Shown: positions 15,749 to 24,286 of the stretch, piece after piece
How positions within the stretch are numbered: the first letter of the stretch is position 1
How the letters are laid out: each line of letters opens with the position of its first letter
Assembly (NCBI RefSeq): GCF_036038375.1
Contig: NZ_CP107935.1
Span: forward strand, 4,464,001 to 4,528,000
Direction: 5' to 3'
Length of the DNA: 64,000 nucleotides
DNA from: Streptomyces sp. NBC_00414
GTDB taxonomy: Bacteria > Actinomycetota > Actinomycetes > Streptomycetales > Streptomycetaceae
The notes under the pieces: model-generated
The model's database searches: none
Told to the model about the DNA's origin: nothing
What the model saw: only the letters and a program-made list of their open reading frames with translations
Made by a program: the position numbers and the translations under genes

Positions 15749-16261
15749 GTGAGCGAGAAGAAGAAGGACCCGAGCATCCTGGACGGCTTCAAGGCCTTCC
15801 TGATGCGCGGGAACGTCGTCGACCTGGCTGTCGCGGTGGTCATCGGCGCTGCCTTCACCAACATCGTCAACTCCGTGGTGAAGGGCGTGATCAACCCGCT
15901 GGTCGGCGCCTTCGGCACCAAGGACCTCGACAAGTACAGCTCGTGCCTGAAGTCCCCCTGCGACTTCGACGAGGCGACGGGGACCGCGACCAGCGGAATC
16001 CCCATCATGTGGGGCACCGTCCTCAGCGCGACGCTGACCTTCGTGATCACCGCCGCCGTCGTCTACTTCCTGATGGTCCTGCCGATGTCCAAGTACCTCG
16101 CCCGGCAGGCGGCCCGACAGAAGGCGAAGGAAAGCACGCAAGAGGTGATCGAGGTGACCGAGCTGGCGGTTCTCAAGGAGATCCGCGATGCCCTGGTGGC
16201 GCAGCGCGGTGCCGGTGGCGCCGGCGGTGGCACTGGCGGTGGCGGCCTCAGCGAGCGGTAG
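15749..16261 (+). CDS. mscL: large-conductance mechanosensitive channel MscL
   Basis: The 170-residue protein has the MscL hallmark FKAFLMRGNVVDLAVAVVIG followed by a second helix FVITAAVVYFLMV and a charged C-terminal helix bundle region. It opens under membrane tension to release osmolytes on hypo-osmotic shock. It is longer than the usual 130-140 residues because of an inserted loop with two cysteines (SSCLKSPCDF) between the helices and a Gly-rich tail. GTG 15749 has GAAGGG 8 bases upstream; the reading frame is open further upstream but without family similarity. Confidence 0.95.
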   Translation: MSEKKKDPSILDGFKAFLMRGNVVDLAVAVVIGAAFTNIVNSVVKGVINPLVGAFGTKDLDKYSSCLKSPCDFDEATGTATSGIPIMWGTVLSATLTFVITAAVVYFLMVLPMSKYLARQAARQKAKESTQEVIEVTELAVLKEIRDALVAQRGAGGAGGGTGGGGLSER

Positions 16262-16397
16262 CCGCGACAGCGGGGGTACGCGCCGCCTGCGCCGGCCTTG
16301 CGGCCTGGGTGGCGATCGTCGGTGGCCTCGTTCAAGCGGCGGCCGACGTGGGCCGCGCCCGCTCGGCGGCTGTCGTTCGGACGGTCCGCCGGTGGGA

Positions 16398-16574
16398 TCA
16401 GATGTGGTGGGGCGGCTTCTCGTCCAGGAAGCGGGCCAGGTCCGCGGCGCTGTCTCCGGTCGGCCGTTCGCCCCACCCGTGGTCCGTGTCGTCCGCGGAC
16501 GGCCGGCTCAGCGGGTCGTCGAAGACCAGCGCGGCCTTGGGCTCACGCGGTTCGGGGGTGGGCGTCTCACTCAT
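16398..16574 (-). CDS. small conserved hypothetical protein, 58 aa
   Basis: A complete 58-codon frame on the minus strand reads MSETPTPEPREPKAALVFDD at the start and ends ARFLDEKPPHHI. Codon usage is typical for the genome. The sequence is acidic, contains a DDPLS...GWGER segment and ends in a hydrophobic/aromatic tail; I recognise this as a small protein found at this locus in streptomycetes, function unknown. GGAGG lies directly before the ATG, closer than ideal. It is transcribed divergently from the peptidase gene at 16634. Confidence 0.8.
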   Translation of the reverse strand: MSETPTPEPREPKAALVFDDPLSRPSADDTDHGWGERPTGDSAADLARFLDEKPPHHI

Positions 16575-16633
16575 ACCTCCAGGGTACGCGCTGGGAGCGT
16601 GGCTCCGGGTGACGTCGGGTCGACACTGGGCTC

Positions 16634-17668
16634 ATGACAGTTGATGCTCTGACCGATGTGACCGGGGTGCGTGTGGGGCATGCCACGCGGATCGGCGACG
16701 GCCGGCTCACCGGCACGACAGTCGTCCTGGCTCCGGAAGGCGGCGCCGTCGCGGCCGTGGACGTGCGCGGCGGCGGGCCCGGCACCAAGGAGACCGACGC
16801 GCTCGATCCGCGCAATGTGGTGAGCAAGGTCGAGGCGATCGTGCTGACCGGCGGCAGCGCGTACGGGCTGGACTCGGCGACCGGTGTGATGGCCTGGCTG
16901 GAGGAGCGGGGGCGCGGGGTGCGGGTCGGCCCCGATCCGCACCATGTCGTGCCCGTCGTGCCGGCGGCCTGCGTCTTCGATCTGGGCCGGGGCGGCGACT
17001 TCCGGGCCCGGCCGGACGCGGCGACCGGCCGCGAGGCGGTGGAGGCCGCGGCGGCGAGCGAGCTGGGCGCGCCCGTGCCGGAGGGGTGCGTGGGCGCCGG
17101 GACCGGCGCGGCCGTCGGAATGATGAAGGGCGGGGTCGGTACGGCGAGTGCCGTCCTCGAATCGGGGATCACGGTGGCGGCGCTCGTCGTGGCCAACGCC
17201 GCGGGATCGGTGCTGGAACCGGAGACGGGGGCGCTCTACGGGGAGTTGGTCCAGGGGCGGCTGAGCTGTCCGGCCGCGGAGGTCCACCGGGCGGCGCGGG
17301 CACGGCTGGCCGAGGCCGCGGCGAAGAACACGGTTCCCCCGCTCAACACCACGCTGGCGGTGGTGGCCACCGACGCCGACCTGTCGAAGGCACAGGCCCA
17401 GAAGCTGGCGGGCACGGCACACGACGGCATCGCGCGAGCCGTCCGGCCGGTGCATCTGCTGCACGACGGGGACACGGTGTTCGCGCTCGCCACGGGCGCG
17501 CGAGCGCTCGCGGTCGAGGACCCCCTCGCGTTGAACGAGATCCTCGCCGCCGGCGCGGACCTGGTGACACGCGCGATCGTACGGGCGGTTCGGGCCGCCG
17601 AGTCGGTGGAGGGCCCGGGCGGATCGTGGCTCGCCCACCGGGAGTTGTACGGAGGAGGAAGGGAGTAG
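16634..17668 (+). CDS. P1 (DmpA/NylC) family self-cleaving aminopeptidase
   Basis: The 344-residue Ntn-like hydrolase has N-terminal DVTGVRVGHAT, GGGPGTKETD, LTGGSAYGLD and the cleavage/nucleophile motif PPLNTTLAVVAT. By family rules, autoproteolysis between Asn238 and Thr239 exposes Thr239 as nucleophile. Relatives include DmpA (N-terminal aminopeptidase) and NylC (nylon-oligomer endo-hydrolase). Substrate is unknown. No signal peptide is present, so it is cytoplasmic. It is divergent from the 58-residue gene. Confidence 0.9.
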   Translation: MTVDALTDVTGVRVGHATRIGDGRLTGTTVVLAPEGGAVAAVDVRGGGPGTKETDALDPRNVVSKVEAIVLTGGSAYGLDSATGVMAWLEERGRGVRVGPDPHHVVPVVPAACVFDLGRGGDFRARPDAATGREAVEAAAASELGAPVPEGCVGAGTGAAVGMMKGGVGTASAVLESGITVAALVVANAAGSVLEPETGALYGELVQGRLSCPAAEVHRAARARLAEAAAKNTVPPLNTTLAVVATDADLSKAQAQKLAGTAHDGIARAVRPVHLLHDGDTVFALATGARALAVEDPLALNEILAAGADLVTRAIVRAVRAAESVEGPGGSWLAHRELYGGGRE

Positions 17669-17840
17669 GGCAGGCGCGCAAGTAGGGCTGTGGGGCGTGG
17701 GATTGTCCCGACTCTGTCACGTGATGGTGTTCGGGGCGGGCTGTGGGAACCCGGGCGGTCCGAGTCTCCCTCCTTGTTCATGGATCTTCCGCCATGGACC
17801 GGAGCGGACCGTCCCACACCACAAGAATCTGGAGCAGCCC

Positions 17841-19043
17841 GTGACAACGCCCGACACGACAGCGAGGCGCACGCTGGTGGCCTGTGCCGCCCTGATGGTC
17901 GGCGCCCTGACTCTCACCGCCTGTGGCAGCGACGCCAAGGCCGACAACAAGGCCGGTGGGTCCAAGTCCGGGGCGGGGATCGTGATCTCCGCGAAGGACG
18001 GTTCGGCGGGGGCGTCGATCAACTCGACCGGTGTGAAGGTCGGCGACGGGAAGCTGACCGAGGTGAAGATGACGGAGTCGGAGACGGGAGAGGCCGTACC
18101 GGGGGCGATATCGGGGAACGGGAAGAGCTGGAAGCCCGAGGAGCGGCTGGAGCGCGGGACGAAGTACCGGATATCGGCCACCGCCAGGAGTGGGAGCGGA
18201 AAGACCTCGGCGGCCGATTCCACCTTCACCACGGTCTCCGAGGACAACAGCTTCATCGGGACGTACACGCCCGACGGTGGGGCGAAGGTCGGGGTCGGGA
18301 TGCCGGTGTCCTTCACCTTCGACAAGGCGATCACGAACAAGAAGGACATCGAGTCGCACATCGAGGTCTCGTCCAGCAGCGGCCAGAAGGTGGTCGGGCA
18401 CTGGTTCGGCGCGCAGCGGCTGGACTTCAGGCCCAAGGAGTACTGGAAGGCCGGTTCCAAGGTCACGACGAAGGTCGACCTGGACGGGGTCGAGGGAGCG
18501 AACGGCGTCTACGGGGTGCAGGACAAGACGGTCACCTTCACGGTCGGGCGTTCCCAGGTGTCCACGGTCGACATGGACACACAGACGATGAAGGTCGTAC
18601 GCGACGGGGCGACCGTCAAGACGATCCCGATCTCGGGCGGCAGCCCGGACAACAGCACGTACAACGGGCAGATGGTGATCGCCGAGAAGTTCCGGCAGAC
18701 GCGGATGGACGGGTCGACGGTCGGCTACGGCGGTGAGTACGACATCGCTGACGTGCCGAACGCGATGCGGCTGACAGCCTCGGGGACCTTCATTCACGGC
18801 AACTACTGGTACGACAAGAGCAACCCGCCCTTCGGGAAGCAGGGCACCAGCCACGGCTGCGTCGGCCTCGCGGATGTGCAGGGTGCCGGGAGCGACACGA
18901 ACGGCAAGTGGTTCTTCGACAACTCGCTCGTCGGGGACGTCGTGACGGTCAGGAACTCCCCCGACAAGACGGTCTCGCCGGACAACGGGCTCAACGGCTG
19001 GAACATGGCATGGAGTGCATGGACCGCCGGAAGTGCCCTCTGA
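17841..19043 (+). CDS. L,D-transpeptidase lipoprotein (YkuD) with Ig-like domains
   Basis: The 400-residue protein starts with a lipoprotein signal peptide ending LTLTACGS, so it is anchored in the outer leaflet of the membrane. Two Ig-like domains follow (about residues 45-235), then the YkuD catalytic domain with HGNYW and SHGCVGL; Cys340 is the predicted nucleophile. It forms 3-3 cross-links in peptidoglycan and is carbapenem-sensitive as a class. GTG 17841 has GGAG 6 bases upstream. It is monocistronic. Confidence 0.93.
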   Translation: MTTPDTTARRTLVACAALMVGALTLTACGSDAKADNKAGGSKSGAGIVISAKDGSAGASINSTGVKVGDGKLTEVKMTESETGEAVPGAISGNGKSWKPEERLERGTKYRISATARSGSGKTSAADSTFTTVSEDNSFIGTYTPDGGAKVGVGMPVSFTFDKAITNKKDIESHIEVSSSSGQKVVGHWFGAQRLDFRPKEYWKAGSKVTTKVDLDGVEGANGVYGVQDKTVTFTVGRSQVSTVDMDTQTMKVVRDGATVKTIPISGGSPDNSTYNGQMVIAEKFRQTRMDGSTVGYGGEYDIADVPNAMRLTASGTFIHGNYWYDKSNPPFGKQGTSHGCVGLADVQGAGSDTNGKWFFDNSLVGDVVTVRNSPDKTVSPDNGLNGWNMAWSAWTAGSAL

Positions 19044-19200
19044 CCTAAGGGTTTTGAGGTTTTCGCGGGCCGCGCGGGAACTTCTCCCGCGGCACCGGCG
19101 TTTTCTGTGCGTACGTTTTCTCGGTTCCCGGACATGATGTCCGACCGAGGGGCTACGGTATGCACCCACAAGGTGACATGCAGCAACGCCGGGAGAAGCC

Positions 19201-19947
19201 TTGAGCGTTCCGTACGAGACGGCAGCGTACGAGCCACCCGAGTCGCCCGAGTCTCCGGAGGAGCATCTCGCGCGACTCCTCGGTCGCGCCCTGAACTCCT
19301 TCGAGCTGCCGGACGACACGATACGGCGGCTCGACCGGGCGCTGGCCCACGACAGTTCACTGCACTCCGCGCACCACAGCGCGGGGCTGCACCGCGAAAC
19401 GTATCGTCATACGTGGCTGCTGGCCGATGGGAGCGCGCTCACGCTCTGGGAGCTGGTCCACAACACCGCGCCGAGCCGGGACACCCAGCACGAGGTCTAC
19501 GAGGACGAGGAAGAGCTGCGTACCGCGACCGCGCGCCTGCCGCTGCCGATGGACACGCCTGACTTCGAACTGCCCCTGCTGGTGCGGCTGTCGGCCATTC
19601 CGGAACCACTGCACGCCTACGTTCCGGACGACTCGGCGGACCACGGGCGGCGGCTGCTGCGGCGCGCCGAGAACGCGGACCGGCCGGGCGAGGACATGGC
19701 CGAGCTGCTTCGTACGGCGTTCGCGCACCAGATCACCCAGGCCTTCGGGCGGCCCTGCCGGGCCGGCCGCAGAGGCCTGTGCTTCTCGCTCTACGAGCAC
19801 GCGTTCCTGCTCCGCGACGGCCGCGAGCTGTCCCTGTGGGAGGTCGAACACACGGCGACGCCCGACGGACGGCACATGTGCGAGGTCTACGCGTCGGAGG
19901 AAGAGGCCCGGGAGGCCATGGAGCGCCGGGCCGCCAACCTGCGCTGA
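19201..19947 (+). CDS. DUF6227 family protein with internal duplication
   Basis: The 248-residue protein has two related halves. HTWLLADGSALTLWELVHN (about residues 71-89) followed by EVYEDEEELR matches HAFLLRDGRELSLWEVEHT (about 200-218) followed by EVYASEEEAR. Each half looks like a beta-sheet unit followed by a helix. It has no signal peptide or membrane segment. The start is TTG at 19201 with GGGAGAAG upstream. This is a Streptomyces family of unknown function that I recognise as DUF6227. Confidence 0.85.
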   Translation: MSVPYETAAYEPPESPESPEEHLARLLGRALNSFELPDDTIRRLDRALAHDSSLHSAHHSAGLHRETYRHTWLLADGSALTLWELVHNTAPSRDTQHEVYEDEEELRTATARLPLPMDTPDFELPLLVRLSAIPEPLHAYVPDDSADHGRRLLRRAENADRPGEDMAELLRTAFAHQITQAFGRPCRAGRRGLCFSLYEHAFLLRDGRELSLWEVEHTATPDGRHMCEVYASEEEAREAMERRAANLR

Positions 19948-20030
19948 GAGCGCGCGAGCGCTGAGGACGCCAACGTGCGCCGAGGGCGCCGAGAGATGCG
20001 TGCGGGCAGCTGACCGATACGTGCGGACGC

Positions 20031-20067
20031 GGCCGTGGCCCGGGAGTGAGTCTCCCGGGCCACGGCC
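20031..20067. terminator. bidirectional terminator
   Basis: A perfect 16-bp inverted repeat (20031-20046 and 20052-20067) with a 5-base loop lies between the convergent DUF6227 and fruA genes. Confidence 0.88.
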
Positions 20068-20094
20068 GTGTGCGGGTTCTGCGGTCGAGCGCGC

Positions 20095-22182
20095 CTACGC
20101 CGCGACCGGCTCCTTCGGCTGCGTCGCCGTCGAGGCCTCGGGTGCCTTCTTCGCGCTGCCGTCAGGAGCCTGCTTGCGCATGCCCTTCAGGACGATGACC
20201 AGGCCGGCCGTGACCGCCGTGCCGATCGCGATGGCCAGCAGGTAGAGGAAGGGCTTGCCGATCAGGAAGGTGACCCAGATGCCGCCGTGCGGGGCACGCA
20301 GGGTCGAGCCGAAGGCCATGGTCAGGGCGCCGGTGACGGCGCCGCCCGCCATCGAGGCCGGGATGACCCGCAGCGGGTCGGCGGCGGCGAACGGGATGGC
20401 TCCCTCGGAGATGAAGGACGCGCCGAGGACCCAGGCGGCCTTGCCGTTCTCCTGCTCGGCCGGGGTGAAGAGCTTCTTGCGGATCGTCGTCGCCAGCGCC
20501 ATGCCGAGCGGCGGGACCATGCCCGCGGCCATCACGGCCGCCATGATCTTCATGGCGGAGTCGCTGGGCGCCGCGACCGAGATACCGGCCGTCGCGAAGG
20601 TGTACGCGACCTTGTTGACCGGGCCGCCCAGGTCGAAGCACATCATCAGCCCGAGCAGCACGCCGAGGAGGATGGCGTTGCTGCCGGTGAGGCCGTTCAG
20701 CCAGTCGGTGAGAGCGTCCTGCGCCGAGGCGATCGGCTTGCCGATGACCACGAACATCAGGAATCCGACGACCGCCGAGGAGATCAGCGGGATCACCACC
20801 ACCGGCATGATGCCGCGCAACGGCTTCGGGATGTTCACCCGCTGGATCGCGAGGACGACGCCACCGGCCAGCAGACCGGCCACCAGGCCGCCCAGGAATC
20901 CCGCGCCGATGGTGATCGAGATGGCGCCGCCGACGAAGCCGGGAACGAGACCCGGCCGGTCCGCCATGCCGTACGCGATGTAGCCGGCCAGCACCGGGAC
21001 GAGGAACCCGAAGGCCGCCCCGCCGATCTGGAACAGCAGCGCGCCCCAGCTGTCGATCTGGCCCCAGTCGAAGTGCTCGGTGACCGACTTGGCCTCGTTG
21101 ATCTGGTAGCCGCCGATCGCGAAGCCGAGCGCGATCAGCAGACCGCCCGCGGCCACGAAGGGGACCATGTAACTCACGCCGGACATCAGCCACTTGCGGA
21201 GCTTCGTGCCGTAGCCCTCGCCGGGCTCGCCGGTCCGTTCGACCGGTGTGCCGCCGCCGGGCCTGGCAGCCGCGGTGGCCTCGCCGCGCGCGGCCTTGGC
21301 GCGCACATCGGCGATCAGCTCGGCGGGCTTGTTGATGCCCGCCTTCACACCGACGTCCACGGTCGGTTTGCCGGCGAACCGGTCCTTCTCCCGTACGGAG
21401 ACGTCGTGCGCGAAGATCACGCCGTCCGCCGCGGCGATGACCGCCGGGTCGAGCCGGGTGAAGCCGGCCGATCCCTGCGTCTCGACGACGATCTCGACGT
21501 CACCGGCCTCGCGGCCCGCGTTCTCCAGCGACTCGGCCGCCATGTAGGTGTGCGCGATGCCGGTGGGGCAGGAGGTGACGGCGACGATCCGGAACGGCCG
21601 GTCGCCCTCACCGGCGGAGGCGGAACCCCCGTCGGCCGTGGCCTCCGGTACCGACTTCGGCGTGGTCGGCGTCGGCGTCGAAGCCGGAGTCGGAGTCGGA
21701 GCCGAAGCGGGCTCGGTGGCGTCCCCGGCGGCCTCGGCCGGCTCGTCCCCGCGGATGAGCGCCGCCGCGGACGCCGCGTCGTCCACCGACCGCAGCGCGG
21801 AGGTGAACTCGGCGTTCATCAACTGGCGGGCCAGCGACGACAGGATGGTGAGGTGGGCGTCGTCCGCACCGGCCGGAGCGGCGATCAGGAAGATCAGGTC
21901 GGCGGGGCCGTCCGGCGCACCGAAGTCGATCCCGTCCGCGCTGCGCCCGAAGGCCAGCGTCGGCTCGGTGACGTGCTCGCTGCGGCAGTGCGGGATGCCG
22001 ATGCCACCGTCGAGGCCGGTCGGCATCTGGGCCTCACGGGCGGCGACGTCGGCGAGGAATCCATCAAGGTCGGTCACCCGCCCCAGGGAGACCATGCGCT
22101 CGGCGAGGGCACGCGCCGCCGCTTCCTTCGTATCGACGGACAGGTCGAGATCGACCAGGTCCGCGGTGATCATCTCGCTCAT
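20095..22182 (-). CDS. fruA: PTS fructose transporter IIABC (FruA)
   Basis: The 695-residue fusion has domain order IIA (residues 1-150, GIPH with His65), a Pro/Thr linker, IIB (about 196-300, SCPTGIAHT with Cys205) and IIC (about 330-670, multiple helices). It takes up fructose with phosphorylation to fructose-1-phosphate; phosphate passes from HPr to His65, then Cys205. AAGGAG lies 8 bases before the ATG. Its start overlaps the stop of a 46-codon ORF (ATGA), so it is translationally linked to fruK. It is the last gene of the fruR-fruK-fruA group. Confidence 0.95.
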   Translation of the reverse strand: MSEMITADLVDLDLSVDTKEAAARALAERMVSLGRVTDLDGFLADVAAREAQMPTGLDGGIGIPHCRSEHVTEPTLAFGRSADGIDFGAPDGPADLIFLIAAPAGADDAHLTILSSLARQLMNAEFTSALRSVDDAASAAALIRGDEPAEAAGDATEPASAPTPTPASTPTPTTPKSVPEATADGGSASAGEGDRPFRIVAVTSCPTGIAHTYMAAESLENAGREAGDVEIVVETQGSAGFTRLDPAVIAAADGVIFAHDVSVREKDRFAGKPTVDVGVKAGINKPAELIADVRAKAARGEATAAARPGGGTPVERTGEPGEGYGTKLRKWLMSGVSYMVPFVAAGGLLIALGFAIGGYQINEAKSVTEHFDWGQIDSWGALLFQIGGAAFGFLVPVLAGYIAYGMADRPGLVPGFVGGAISITIGAGFLGGLVAGLLAGGVVLAIQRVNIPKPLRGIMPVVVIPLISSAVVGFLMFVVIGKPIASAQDALTDWLNGLTGSNAILLGVLLGLMMCFDLGGPVNKVAYTFATAGISVAAPSDSAMKIMAAVMAAGMVPPLGMALATTIRKKLFTPAEQENGKAAWVLGASFISEGAIPFAAADPLRVIPASMAGGAVTGALTMAFGSTLRAPHGGIWVTFLIGKPFLYLLAIAIGTAVTAGLVIVLKGMRKQAPDGSAKKAPEASTATQPKEPVAA

Positions 22183-22319
22183 CGCGGGCTCCTTCGCTCG
22201 CGTATCGCCCGGGAAGAGTGGTGGGCGAGGGTGGGGATGGGGACGGGGGTTACTGCGGTTGCTGCCGTTACTTCCGCTACTGCGACTACTGCGGGGTGGG
22301 CTGAGGGGGTGTTGCTCAT
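22179..22319 (-). CDS. 46-aa linker ORF between fruK and fruA
   Basis: A 47-codon frame starts with an ATG that overlaps the fruK stop (ATGA at 22316-22319) and ends with a TGA that overlaps the fruA ATG (ATGA at 22179-22182). Both junctions are the classic coupling overlap. The product begins MSNTPSAHPAVVAVAEVTA and ends in an Arg-rich tail. It has no recognisable domain, and codons in the Ala/Val stretch use unusual A-ending triplets. It may be a real microprotein or only a means to carry ribosomes from fruK to fruA. Confidence 0.55.
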   Translation of the reverse strand: MSNTPSAHPAVVAVAEVTAATAVTPVPIPTLAHHSSRAIRERRSPR

Positions 22320-23263
22320 GACGCGGGCTCCGTCAGGACGCGGTCCACCGGGATCTCCGCGGTGACCGTCACCGCGGCCGGGTCGAGGTTCGCCGGGCTC
22401 GGCATCACGCTGCCCGGCAGCTGCACGGCCGCCGCTCCGTGCGCCACGGCGGAGGCGAGCGCACCGGGCCCGCTGCCGCCGGCGATGAGGAAACCGGCGA
22501 GGGAGGAGTCGCCGGCGCCCACATTGCTGCGTACGACGTCGACGCGGGCGCTCGCGAACCAGGTGCCGTCCTCGCCGACGAGCAGCTGCCCGTCCGCGCC
22601 GAGGGAGGCAAGGACGGTCCGCGCGCCCAGCCCCCGCAGTTCCTCGGCGGCCTTGACCGCGTCGCCCACCGTGGTGAGCGGGCGGCCGACCGCCTCGGCG
22701 AGTTCCTCGACGTTCGGCTTGACGACGTCGGGCCGTTCGGCGAGGGCCGCGAGCAGCGCCGGTCCCGAGGTGTCCAGCGCGATCCGGGCGCCCGCTCGGT
22801 GGGCCCGGGCGACCAGTTCCGCGTACCAGGAGGGTGCGAGGCCGCGGGGCAGGCTGCCGCAGCAGGCGATCCAGTCGGCGTCGCGGGACTGCTCGCGCAC
22901 GGTCTCCAGGAGCGACTCCTCCTCCGCCGAGGTGAGTTCGGGCCCGGGTGCGTTGATCTTCGTGAGGACGCCGTCCGCCTCGGCGAGGGCGATGTTCGAG
23001 CGGGTCGCCCCGGCGACCGGGACCGGCGCGACCTCGATGCCCTGCGCGTCGAGCAGGTCGGCCACGAGCGCGCCGGGGGCGCCGCCGAGCGGCAGGACCG
23101 CGACAGTGCGCCGGCCTGCCGCGGCGACCGCCCGCGAGACGTTGACGCCCTTGCCGCCCGGGTCCATGCGCTCTCCGGTGGCCCGGATGACCTCACCGCG
23201 GTCGAGCGAGGGAACCTCGTACGTACGGTCCAGGGAGGGGTTCGGGGTGACGGTGAGGATCAT
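22316..23263 (-). CDS. fruK: 1-phosphofructokinase
   Basis: The 315-residue PfkB-family sugar kinase starts MILTVTPNPSLDRTYEV, has GGKGVNVSRAVAAAG (substrate-binding di-Gly motif) and VGAGDSSLAGFL near the C-terminus with the catalytic Asp. It phosphorylates fructose-1-phosphate, the product of FruA, to fructose-1,6-bisphosphate. ATG 23263 is the family start; an open extension upstream is unlikely. It is downstream of fruR by 51 bases and overlaps the 46-codon ORF by 4 bases. Confidence 0.94.
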   Translation of the reverse strand: MILTVTPNPSLDRTYEVPSLDRGEVIRATGERMDPGGKGVNVSRAVAAAGRRTVAVLPLGGAPGALVADLLDAQGIEVAPVPVAGATRSNIALAEADGVLTKINAPGPELTSAEEESLLETVREQSRDADWIACCGSLPRGLAPSWYAELVARAHRAGARIALDTSGPALLAALAERPDVVKPNVEELAEAVGRPLTTVGDAVKAAEELRGLGARTVLASLGADGQLLVGEDGTWFASARVDVVRSNVGAGDSSLAGFLIAGGSGPGALASAVAHGAAAVQLPGSVMPSPANLDPAAVTVTAEIPVDRVLTEPAS

Positions 23264-23314
23264 GCGCACTCGTTTCCGGCCATAGGCGTTTCGCTGCACA
23301 CGGAGCACTTCTCG

Positions 23315-24076
23315 CTAGACACAGAGCACTTCCGTGCCGCCGCGCTCGATGGCGGTGGCGTCTTCGGGGCTCAGCCCGCTGTCGGTGATCAGGAGGTCCA
23401 CTTCACCGAGGTCGCCGAAGCGCGCGAAGTGCTCCTGGCCGTGCTTCGCGGAGTCGGCGAGCAGCACCACGCGGCGCGCGGCGGCGAGCGCGGCGCGCTT
23501 CACGGCGGCCTCGGCGAGGTCCGGGGTGGTCAGGCCGTGCTCGGCGGAGAAGCCGTTCGCGGCGAGGAAGACCACGTCCGCGCGGATCTCCCCGTACGCC
23601 CGCAGCGCCCAGGCGTCGACCGCCGCGCGCGTACGGTGCCGGACGCGGCCGCCGATGAGATGGAGCTGGATGCCGGGGTGGTCGGCGAGGCGGGCCGCGA
23701 TGGGGAGGCTGTGCGTCACGACGGTGAGCGACGTCTCCAGCGGGAGGGCCCCGGCGAGGCGGGCGACGGTCGTGCCCGCGTCGAGGATCATCGTGCCCTC
23801 GTCGGGCAGTTCGGCGAGGGCCGCCTTGGCGATGCGGTCCTTCTCGTCCGCGGAGGTGGTCTCGCGCTCGGCGAGGTCGGGCTCGAAGTCGAGCCGCCCG
23901 GCCGGTATGGCGCCACCGTGGACCCGGCGCAGCAGTCCCGCCCGGTCGAGGGCCTTCAGATCGCGCCGGATGGTCTCGGCCGTGACCTGGAACTCCTCCG
24001 CCAGCGACACCACGTCCACACGTCCACCGTCACGCGCGAGCCGGAGAATCTCCTGCTGCCGCTCAGGTGCGTACAT
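23315..24076 (-). CDS. fruR: DeoR family repressor of the fructose operon
   Basis: The 253-residue protein has an N-terminal winged HTH (YAPERQQEILRLARDGGRVDV ... VTAETIRRDLKALDRAGLL, about residues 2-58) and a C-terminal DeoR sensor domain with DAGTT and LANGFS-like loops that bind sugar phosphates. It is first in the fruR-fruK-fruA group and probably represses it, with fructose-1-phosphate as likely inducer. An inverted pair of 10-mers upstream is a candidate operator. Confidence 0.9.
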   Translation of the reverse strand: MYAPERQQEILRLARDGGRVDVVSLAEEFQVTAETIRRDLKALDRAGLLRRVHGGAIPAGRLDFEPDLAERETTSADEKDRIAKAALAELPDEGTMILDAGTTVARLAGALPLETSLTVVTHSLPIAARLADHPGIQLHLIGGRVRHRTRAAVDAWALRAYGEIRADVVFLAANGFSAEHGLTTPDLAEAAVKRAALAAARRVVLLADSAKHGQEHFARFGDLGEVDLLITDSGLSPEDATAIERGGTEVLCV

Positions 24077-24098
24077 GCCCGTTCGCCTCCACTCTGTG

Positions 24099-24160
24099 CC
24101 CGAACCTGTGGTTTCACGCGCAGGCTACGCCCGAGTTTCGGGAAAGTAAACAGGTTCGGG
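24099..24160 (-). promoter_or_regulatory. candidate FruR operator region
   Basis: CCCGAACCTG (24099-24108) and its exact reverse complement CAGGTTCGGG (24151-24160) flank the promoter region just upstream of fruR, with 42 bases between them. A further partial copy, CCGAGTTTCGGG, lies in between. Autoregulation is inferred from position. Confidence 0.6.
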
Positions 24161-24205
24161 CATCGATGTGGGCATGAACGGACATCCGGTGTGACATCCG
24201 GAAAA

Positions 24206-24249
24206 CACTGCGAGGCCCGGCCCCTTCGAAGGGGCCGGGCCTCGCAGTG
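24206..24249 (-). terminator. strong terminator after the DHA2 exporter gene
   Basis: A perfect 21-bp inverted repeat with only CG at the centre spans 24206-24249, 38 bases after the stop of the leftward MFS gene. Confidence 0.88.
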
Positions 24250-24286
24250 CCGGGCAGTGAACCGTCCGGTCGGTGAATCGCCTTGC

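Noticed and set aside
20068..22365. 765-codon open frame on the plus strand
   Set aside because: It is antisense to fruA and consists of low-complexity charged sequence.
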